Part shown: one piece after another, positions 1 through 5,368 of the stretch | Position numbering within the stretch: position 1 is the first letter of the stretch | Layout of the letters: every line of letters starts with the position of its first letter | Origin: JBNJDW01 sp051745265 | Lineage (GTDB): Bacteria; Pseudomonadota; Alphaproteobacteria; Micavibrionales; CSBR16-224 | Assembly (NCBI GenBank): GCA_051745265.1 | Contig: JBNJDW010000099.1 | Coordinates: forward strand, 1-6,993 | Direction of reading: 5' to 3' | Length of the DNA: 6,993 nt | Notes under the pieces: model-generated | What the model was told of the DNA's origin: nothing | Database searches by the model: none | What the model saw: the letters and a program-made list of their open reading frames with translations, nothing else | Made by a program: the position numbers and the translations under genes

Positions 1-521
1 TCCTCGAAACGGTCATCCGCTTTGCGTGGAAAGCCGGCCTGTAAAATAATCCTGCCTTCATCAATCTGGTCATTGACGAAATGAATGGTAATGCCGGAAT
101 TCTGCCCCGACTCAAAACTGCGTTCATAGGCCTCTTTGCCGCGAAAGGCCGGCAATAAAGACGGATGAATATTGATCACCCGGTTTTCACCCAGCGCCGG
201 ATCATAAAAAGCCGATAACAGATCATGGCCTAAAATACGCATATACCCGGCCAGCAATATCCAGTCGATCTTATAACTTTTCAGCGTTTCCAGAATTTCT
301 GTTTCATGCGCGGCTTTCGTACCGGTCTTGGGTATGACATGGGCCGGAATGCCTGCCGCCTCGGCCCGTTTGATGACCCCGGCGCCGGGTTTATCACAAA
401 TCAGGCAGGCAATCTGCAATCTATCCGCATGGTTTTGCGCAGCATGATCGATCAGGTTCTGGGCATTGGTACCATTGCCCGATGCGAAAATAGCGGCCCT
501 GATTTTAGGCTGTTGTGTCAC
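1..521 (-). CDS. purN: Phosphoribosylglycinamide formyltransferase PurN (3' end cut by window edge)
   Basis: This enzyme transfers a formyl group from 10-formyltetrahydrofolate to GAR, giving formyl-GAR, the third step of cytoplasmic IMP synthesis. The reading frame is open to the left edge: 173 residues are visible and the family is usually about 190-215, so only a short C-terminus is missing. The N-terminal strand and phosphate loop read AAIFASGNGTN (residues 9-19). The catalytic segment INIHPSLLP (116-124) gives Asn117 and His119. HFVNDQIDEG (147-156) gives the catalytic Asp154. These match the Asn/His/Asp triad of the family. The usual D-G-P after that Asp is E-G-R here, a mild departure. 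I place the start at GTG (519-521) because it forms a GTGA overlap with the purD stop and has an AGGA ribosome site 9 nt upstream. It is the last visible gene of the pur operon. The family assignment is secure. Confidence 0.95.
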   Translation of the reverse strand, partial: MTQQPKIRAAIFASGNGTNAQNLIDHAAQNHADRLQIACLICDKPGAGVIKRAEAAGIPAHVIPKTGTKAAHETEILETLKSYKIDWILLAGYMRILGHDLLSAFYDPALGENRVINIHPSLLPAFRGKEAYERSFESGQNSGITIHFVNDQIDEGRIILQAGFPRKADDRFE

Positions 522-1834
522 CCGTTCGTTTCCTGTGCAATATCTGTCCGGTAATGCGCGCCTGTAAAATGGATGCGCTTTATTGTGTCATAAGCCGCCT
601 TTCGGGCGCGGGCAAGATCAGGACCCTTCGCCGTAACGCCAATCACCCGCCCGCCGGTATTGACCCAGACATCATCGCAAAGCGCAGCACCGGCAATAAA
701 GACCAGCGGTGTATTATCCTTTCCGGGACACATCATATCCCGCGGCATTTCTATGGTTTGATCAAGCTGCATCGGCGTTGCATCCGTTGTCGGATACCCG
801 CCTGAGACCATGACCACATGCACGGCGGTCTGATCCTCTGCCAATAAAGACTTTATCTGATCGCGGCCTTTGGGCAGATCGCCGCGCGCCGCATCATCCA
901 AGACCGGCACCAGATCTTTATCAATCAGCGGCATTAATATCTGCGTTTCCGGATCGCCAAAGCGGGTATTGAATTCAATGACATTGACCTCATCGCCGTC
1001 AATCATCAGTCCGGCGAAGAGAACGCCTTTAAAGGGCGTGCCGTCTTTTTTCATGCCCTCCAGAGTCTTTTTAAAGACTTCCGTTTCAATGAACTTTCGG
1101 GTCTGTGCATCTGGCCAGCCTTGCGGGGTGTAACCGCCCATGCCGCCGGTATTGGCCCCTTCATCAAAATCATGTACCCGTTTATAATCACAGGCATAGC
1201 CTAAAGTGACAAAATGCTGACCATCACAAATGGCAAAGGCCGAGACTTCCTTGCCGAACAGCTGTTGCTCGATAACGATTTTTTCGGTTTTGACCGTACA
1301 GGCCGGATCAACCATAAATTCGTAGAGTGTTTTCTCAGCCGTTATCCGGTCATTGGTCACCACCACCCCTTTACCGCTCGCCAGCGCATCGGCCTTGATC
1401 GCGACACCGGCGCTGACATCCCAGCCCTGAAGCCCGGCCAGCGCCTGATCATAACCGTCATATTCAGCAAAACGCGCGGTTGGAATGCCGTATTTCTCCA
1501 TAAAATTCTTGGCAAAAGCTTTCGAAGTTTCAAGCTGCGCTGCCGCCCGGGTCGGGCCAAAGACAGTAAAACCTTCTTCTTCCAGTAGATCCGTCATGCC
1601 CGATGCCAAAGGCTGCTCCGGCCCGATGACAATCAAATCGGCTTTGATCTCAGCCGCGGTTTTCAAGACAAGATCAACATCATCAATTTTGCCCGCAACA
1701 CATTCGGTTTTATCCAATTGAGCAATACCATCATTTCCCGGCAAGGCCACCAGTTTTTCGGTGAGGTCCGATTGCACCATCTTCCAGGCCAGTGCATGTT
1801 CGCGGCCACCGCCACCAAGCAGGAGAATATTCAC
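518..1834 (-). CDS. purD: Phosphoribosylamine-glycine ligase PurD (GAR synthetase)
   Basis: An ATP-grasp ligase that joins glycine to 5-phosphoribosylamine to make GAR, the second step of purine synthesis. At 438 residues it has the full family length. Visible landmarks in order are the N-terminal GGGGREHA (7-14), PGNDGIA (32-38), GPEQPLASG (71-79), FGPTRAAAQLE (92-102) with SKAFAK (104-109), the ATP-grasp lysine segment IKADALASGKGV (146-157), DEGANTGGMG (224-233), and the metal/ATP-binding IEFNTRFGDPETQ (286-298). The C-terminal lid ends with HYRTDIA (427-433). Two family motifs are slightly altered: KADG is KADA, and GPNTGGMG is GANTGGMG. The catalytic acidic and basic residues of RFGDPE are intact, so activity is expected. 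The start is GTG, overlapping the purC stop as GTGA, and the stop overlaps the purN start the same way. This indicates coupled translation. Confidence 0.97.
   Translation of the reverse strand: MNILLLGGGGREHALAWKMVQSDLTEKLVALPGNDGIAQLDKTECVAGKIDDVDLVLKTAAEIKADLIVIGPEQPLASGMTDLLEEEGFTVFGPTRAAAQLETSKAFAKNFMEKYGIPTARFAEYDGYDQALAGLQGWDVSAGVAIKADALASGKGVVVTNDRITAEKTLYEFMVDPACTVKTEKIVIEQQLFGKEVSAFAICDGQHFVTLGYACDYKRVHDFDEGANTGGMGGYTPQGWPDAQTRKFIETEVFKKTLEGMKKDGTPFKGVLFAGLMIDGDEVNVIEFNTRFGDPETQILMPLIDKDLVPVLDDAARGDLPKGRDQIKSLLAEDQTAVHVVMVSGGYPTTDATPMQLDQTIEMPRDMMCPGKDNTPLVFIAGAALCDDVWVNTGGRVIGVTAKGPDLARARKAAYDTIKRIHFTGAHYRTDIAQETNG
531..534 (-). promoter_or_regulatory. Ribosome binding site for purN
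   Basis: AGGA on the minus strand lies 9 nt before the GTG at 519-521, inside the last codons of purD. It supports a GTG start overlapping the purD stop. No ATG is available nearby in frame ahead of the conserved N-terminal strand. Confidence 0.55.
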
Positions 1835-3000
1835 GCCGCCCTCGCCTGTTTTTTAACATTACTCAGGCTGGCGGCAACCGCGTCAAGCGGCCAGCTTTGG
1901 CCAAAAACCTCACTGCCGTAAATTTCCTTTGAAAGCGCATCGGCGCAGGATTTATAGAGCATGGCAACACTGGTCGCGGCCTCTGCCGGTAACGGCGGCG
2001 GTGTCTGTTTTAATTCCTGCTGACAGATTGATTTCCAGTCTTCAACACCGCGGTCATCGGCCAGCTGTTTTGCCCGCTCAACAGCCTGATGCCAGGCGGT
2101 GTCACGATAAACACTGCGCAGGCATTCCTTGGACAATTGTACGCCATTACAGGTCAGGCGGATTTCATCGGGGCCGATGGAATCAATCAGCTTAAAATCA
2201 CGTTCATCGCCCGCGCCTTCAACAAAGGCAAATTCCAGTTTGCCATCCCAAAGCTGCAGGCCCGTCCGTTCAAACAGATCCTTTAACCGCGCGGCAATGA
2301 TCGCCGTCAGGGTTTTAAGCTTACGGCATTCAGCCGCGCTCAATCCGGCAATCTCACTGGCCTGTTCTTCGCTGAGATAGCGGTCATAGTTTTCAAGCTT
2401 GGTCGACATTTCAATGATCGGGCGTTCAAACAGATCCCCCGGCACCGGCGCTTTATCGAGCCCCAACACCTTGCAATAGGCCGGATCAGCGGTGCGTTTT
2501 AACAGCGAACTGCCCTCCGGCACGCCAAAGCGGAAAATGACCTCCAAAGGTACCAGCGTATCAACCGGGCGGGATTGATAGGCGCTGTAATCCCAGACCA
2601 GCGCGCCATCCTGTTGCGATGATTTGGGCGGCATGACATTCATCCGCTCCACCGCCATATATGTTGTCGGGGTATCCCTGTCCTGCAAGTTGCCCTGTTC
2701 ATCGGATAGGCCCAGCGCATGGGTTCTGGCGCCTTCACGGCACAGCGTGTCATAAACCGCCGTATCCATACCGGTCGGCAACTGCCAGTCTTGCCAGGTT
2801 TTGGGCTGCTGCAGAAAATCAAAAAAAGCCCATGCCATAAACGCAAGGGCTCTGCCTTTGTCTTCAATCCGGTCGGGCATTTCACCCCAGTCAAAGACCG
2901 AATACCGGTCCGAAAAGGCAAAGACCAAAGGATCATCCGGAGTCTGCGTCCCGTGGATATCCTTAACCGAGCCGCGATAGATCAGTGGTAACTGTGTCAT
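1831..3000 (-). CDS. purC: SAICAR synthetase PurC, long divergent form
   Basis: Catalyses ATP-dependent condensation of CAIR with aspartate to give SAICAR. From the ATG at 2998-3000 the protein is 389 residues; many bacterial PurC proteins are about 240 and the yeast Ade1 type about 306. Family landmarks are YRGSVKDIH (8-16, the phosphate-binding strand-turn with Lys13), AFSDRYSVFDWGEMPDRI (28-45), VPLEVIFRFG (150-159), the substrate segment PIIEMSTK (194-201), WDGKLEFAF (251-259) and IDSIGPDEIRL (272-282, equivalent to DEISPDT.R). LSKECLR (289-295) stands where DK-x-x-x-R normally lies. The added length falls in inserts around residues 60-145 and in the C-terminal tail after about 300. A longer in-frame start at 3111 exists, but its 37 extra residues resemble nothing in the family and lie deep in purE. 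The ATG at 3000 has a good ribosome site, GAGGGAG. The family is certain; the subgroup is unusual. Confidence 0.92.
   Translation of the reverse strand: MTQLPLIYRGSVKDIHGTQTPDDPLVFAFSDRYSVFDWGEMPDRIEDKGRALAFMAWAFFDFLQQPKTWQDWQLPTGMDTAVYDTLCREGARTHALGLSDEQGNLQDRDTPTTYMAVERMNVMPPKSSQQDGALVWDYSAYQSRPVDTLVPLEVIFRFGVPEGSSLLKRTADPAYCKVLGLDKAPVPGDLFERPIIEMSTKLENYDRYLSEEQASEIAGLSAAECRKLKTLTAIIAARLKDLFERTGLQLWDGKLEFAFVEGAGDERDFKLIDSIGPDEIRLTCNGVQLSKECLRSVYRDTAWHQAVERAKQLADDRGVEDWKSICQQELKQTPPPLPAEAATSVAMLYKSCADALSKEIYGSEVFGQSWPLDAVAASLSNVKKQARAA
1839..1843 (-). promoter_or_regulatory. Ribosome binding site for purD
   Basis: GAGGG on the minus strand lies 4 nt before the GTG at 1832-1834, within the final codons of purC. 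It supports the GTG start, which places the conserved MNILLLGGGGREHA segment at the very N-terminus as expected for PurD. Confidence 0.55.
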
Positions 3001-3730
3001 GATGTTCTCCCTCTTGTGTATCAAACAGGCGGTCCGCCCATAAAACCGCATTCCGGCCATTATTGGTGCCCATCCATAATCCGCCGCGCTGCATCCAGTA
3101 AAACACCTCAAGCAATTTTTCAGGCTGTTTCAGATCATCGGGCGCCATCAGCGGTACGTGAATGGCAAAGGCCTCTGGTTTCATATCGTCCTTATCATGG
3201 GTATAAATAATATTCAGCGCCTCGTCTGACGGTTCGTTATGGACGCTGACCTGATAACCCAACTCTTCGGCAAGCTTGCGGGCACGGGCGATTTCCTTGA
3301 TCGCGAATTCCTCTTCCGCCCAGGCCGGGTTGACCACAAAGCAAATGCGTTTTGCATCCGGCACTGGTGCATTGATAAATTTCTTTATTTCATCTTCACA
3401 GCCCGGTGCCACCGTCAAAACCGGTTTGCCAAACGGCATCTGCAGGATAGAGGCCACAGCATCCAGACCGCCGTAATGCGCGGCCACCGGAATACCAAAA
3501 ACCGGTTTCTCACTGATGGAGGCCGCCACCCCCGGCAAAGCCGCAGCCAATCCAGCGCCGGCGACAATAAAATCACCGTCAAAAGCGCCTAACGCCGCCT
3601 GCAATTGCGGCAGGTTACGATGGGCCGAAATCACCCGGCAATCGACATCCGCCGATGATGCCAATTCTGCGGCCAAAGGGCCATAGACCGGTTGATCGGA
3701 TTCACTGCCAAAAACGATAAAAACATTCAT
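2963..3730 (-). CDS. purE: PurE-type AIR carboxylase / N5-CAIR mutase with extra C-terminal PurE-like domain
   Basis: Forms CAIR, either from N5-CAIR (class I, with PurK) or from AIR and CO2 (class II). The N-terminal domain (about 1-122) is clearly PurE: FGSESD (7-12), VISAHR (33-38, catalytic-type His37), VAGAGLAAALPG (56-67), GLDAVASILQMPFGKPV (88-104). The canonical AAHLPG is AAALPG, so the second conserved His is Ala64. The first domain stops after TVAPG without the usual final NAALLAA helix. Residues 128-236 look like a second, degenerate PurE unit: strand RICFVV, a long helix, YQVSVHNEPSD, then HVPL, LLEVFYWMQRGGLW and GRNAVLWADRLF, which mirrors the missing helix. Most bacterial PurE are about 160-180 residues; this one is 255. 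It begins by ATGA overlap with purF, with AGGAG 10 nt upstream, and its last codons overlap purC by 38 nt. Which carboxylation class it belongs to cannot be decided here; no purK is visible. Confidence 0.88.
   Translation of the reverse strand: MNVFIVFGSESDQPVYGPLAAELASSADVDCRVISAHRNLPQLQAALGAFDGDFIVAGAGLAAALPGVAASISEKPVFGIPVAAHYGGLDAVASILQMPFGKPVLTVAPGCEDEIKKFINAPVPDAKRICFVVNPAWAEEEFAIKEIARARKLAEELGYQVSVHNEPSDEALNIIYTHDKDDMKPEAFAIHVPLMAPDDLKQPEKLLEVFYWMQRGGLWMGTNNGRNAVLWADRLFDTQEGEHHDTVTTDLSRLG
3007..3013 (-). promoter_or_regulatory. Ribosome binding site for purC, embedded in purE
   Basis: GAGGGAG on the minus strand lies 6 nt before the purC ATG and within purE codons 240-242 (Glu-Gly-Glu). 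It decides the purC start at 3000 over the upstream in-frame ATG at 3111. Because purE continues 38 nt past this start, the purE tail sequence is constrained by the purC initiation signal. Confidence 0.7.
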
Positions 3731-5277
3731 GCGGTTTTTGCTCCTGCTTCTTTTGTATTTTCAAATAAGGCGCGACGGCCCTGATCACGGGTTTTTTGCC
3801 GCATCTGCGAAAATTTCACCCCGGCGGTAATGTCAGTCGGGTATTTACTGGTCACACAAGCCATACACAGATCCTTGAGCCCGATGGCTTTCCGAAGATC
3901 ATCCGGTTCAAGATAAATAATCCGCTTAACACCCATCCAATCGCTGATCTCTTCGATCGTTTTCTGATGGGCCAGAAGATCCGTAGGATCGGGGAAATCA
4001 ATCCCGTAAAAACAGCTGTCACGGAGCGGCGGGCAGGTAATGCCCAGCACAATTTCCTTGGCACCGTATTTTTTCAGCAAGGCGACAATCCGTTTTGCCG
4101 TCGTGCCGCGCACAATACTGTCATCAACCAGCAGAATGCTTTTACCGGTAATTTCACTGCGAACCGGGCTTAACTTCAGCTCCACCGCTTTTTCGCGTTT
4201 TTCCTGCGTATTGAGGATAAAACTGCGATGGACATAACGGTTCTTGATCAGCCCTTCGCGGTAGGGCAGCTTTAATTCATCGGCAAGCGAGATTGCCGCC
4301 GACCGGCTGGTATCGGGCACCGGCATGACGACATCCGGCGATATCAACCCGTCTTTTATATCCTGCCTTGCCTTTTCCGCCAGCTGCACGCCCAGATTAA
4401 GCCGCGCGGTATAAACTGACTGGTCTTCCATACTGCTTTCAGCGGCGGAAAAATAAACCCATTCGAACATACAGGGCGCGGCGGGCTGGTCTTGCCTGAT
4501 CAAAACCCGGCTTTGCATTTTGCCATCACGGTCGATCAATACGACCTCACCGGCGGCAATATCGCGCACATAGTCGTAACCAAGATAATTCAGCGCCACG
4601 GTTTCCGAACACAGGCAGTAAACATCTTCGCCGGTCTCGGAAAGTTTATGGCCGAGGATTAAAGGCCGGATGCCCTTGGGATCGCGAAAGGCAATCATAC
4701 CAATGCCGGAAATCATACCGATGACGGCATAACCGCCAATGGCTTTATCAAAGACTTTTTTGGTCGCCTGGCAGATATTGTCAAAGGCAAAGCTTTCCGG
4801 CGTAACGCTGTTGCCGTCAATCAGATAGGCATTCCACAGATGCATCAGAATTTCGAGATCATTGGAGGTCAGCAGCTGGCGTTTGAAATCACGGGTCAAT
4901 TCACGGGCGACATCGTGGTAATTCAGGATATTGCCGTTATGGACCATCGCCAGACCGAAAGGCGTTCCGGTGACCAGCGGCTGAATATCCTGCGCACCAT
5001 CGGTACCGGCGGTCGCATAACGGTTATGGCCCAGCACCATCCGTCCGGTCAGCTTTTCCAACTCCCGCTGGCCAAAGACCTGCGCGACCAGCCCCATATC
5101 CTTTTCCTGAGAAAACATCATATGATGATCGTCATAGCTGACAATCCCGGCGGCATCCTGCCCGCGATGCTGAAGAGTCAGTAAACCGTGATAAGCTTCA
5201 TAGGCCGCGCTCTCGCTGGAGATGCCCGAATCGGGCAAATCAGTCTGAGGTTCGGAAATACCAATGATTCCACACAT
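3727..5277 (-). CDS. purF: Amidophosphoribosyltransferase PurF, predicted [4Fe-4S] type
   Basis: Makes 5-phosphoribosylamine from PRPP and glutamine, the committed first step. At 516 residues it is full length. The class II glutaminase domain starts at once with MCGIIGI, so removal of Met exposes nucleophilic Cys2 and no propeptide is needed, unlike Bacillus subtilis. Glutamine-site motifs are HRGQDAAG (37-44), GHNRYATAG (83-91) and HNGN (113-116). The phosphoribosyltransferase domain holds the PRPP loop ILLVDDSIVRGTT (381-393). Cys269, Cys422, Cys471 and Cys474 (PCMFEW, SCFYGID, LCMAC) fall where the B. subtilis enzyme binds its [4Fe-4S] cluster, so an oxygen-sensitive cluster is inferred. 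The usual YFARPDS reads YFSAAES (276-281). It heads the pur gene run, 91 nt after the upstream gene, with a candidate promoter in that gap, and its stop overlaps the purE start as ATGA. Confidence 0.97.
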   Translation of the reverse strand: MCGIIGISEPQTDLPDSGISSESAAYEAYHGLLTLQHRGQDAAGIVSYDDHHMMFSQEKDMGLVAQVFGQRELEKLTGRMVLGHNRYATAGTDGAQDIQPLVTGTPFGLAMVHNGNILNYHDVARELTRDFKRQLLTSNDLEILMHLWNAYLIDGNSVTPESFAFDNICQATKKVFDKAIGGYAVIGMISGIGMIAFRDPKGIRPLILGHKLSETGEDVYCLCSETVALNYLGYDYVRDIAAGEVVLIDRDGKMQSRVLIRQDQPAAPCMFEWVYFSAAESSMEDQSVYTARLNLGVQLAEKARQDIKDGLISPDVVMPVPDTSRSAAISLADELKLPYREGLIKNRYVHRSFILNTQEKREKAVELKLSPVRSEITGKSILLVDDSIVRGTTAKRIVALLKKYGAKEIVLGITCPPLRDSCFYGIDFPDPTDLLAHQKTIEEISDWMGVKRIIYLEPDDLRKAIGLKDLCMACVTSKYPTDITAGVKFSQMRQKTRDQGRRALFENTKEAGAKTA

Positions 5278-5305
5278 ATAGCCCGCCGTTAAGCAAAATT
5301 GAAAC

Positions 5306-5333
5306 TGTATATCCTATCACAGGACTATAACAA
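5306..5333 (-). promoter_or_regulatory. Candidate sigma70-like promoter for purF operon
   Basis: On the minus strand a TTGTTA (-35, at 5328-5333) and a TATACA (-10, at 5306-5311) are separated by 16 nt. Each matches four of six consensus positions. Transcription would begin near 5299 and give a leader of about 22 nt before the purF ATG, with a weak GGCGGG ribosome site. The position in the only intergenic gap favours it, but the match is moderate and read-through from the upstream gene is possible. Confidence 0.4.
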
Positions 5334-5362
5334 AAACGCCGGGTATGAGAAGGGTATATCCC
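5332..5362 (-). terminator. Weak hairpin followed by T-run after the GNAT/nitrilase gene
   Basis: Reading the minus strand, GGGATAT (5362-5356) can pair with ATACCC (5346-5341) with one bulged A, leaving a 9-nt loop. GGCG and five T residues follow (5336-5332). It lies just past the stop of the upstream gene, so it could be a poor intrinsic terminator or attenuator. The six-base-pair bulged stem and the 4-nt gap before the T-run make this weak, and it overlaps the candidate purF -35 box. Confidence 0.2.
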
Positions 5363-5368
5363 TACTTT

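Noticed and set aside
1214..1588. Plus-strand open frame of 124 codons inside purD
   Set aside because: It is antisense to conserved PurD motifs, has no recognisable domain, and is best explained as a frame shadow.
3001..3111. Longer purC start at 3111 adding 37 residues
   Set aside because: The added residues (starting MRCFTGCSAADYG) match no PurC N-terminus and are an out-of-frame reading of the purE C-terminal domain. The ATG at 3000 has a good ribosome site and leads straight into YRGSVKDIH.
3796..4173. Plus-strand open frame of 125 codons inside purF
   Set aside because: It is antisense to the PurF PRPP loop and Fe-S region, with no domain or convincing ribosome site.
4840..5184. Plus-strand open frame of 114 codons inside purF
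   Set aside because: It mirrors the conserved glutaminase domain on the other strand; its composition reflects the codon pattern of purF.
5291..5306. Possible PurR-like operator (AAGCAAAATTGAAACT on the plus strand)
   Set aside because: Only the left half resembles the enterobacterial PurR box (ACGCAAACGTTTTCGT type); the right half fails and there is no palindrome.
5278..5368. Riboswitch (purine, PRPP or similar) ahead of purF
   Set aside because: The gap is only 91 nt, the inferred leader is about 22 nt, and no conserved aptamer core or multi-helix junction is seen.
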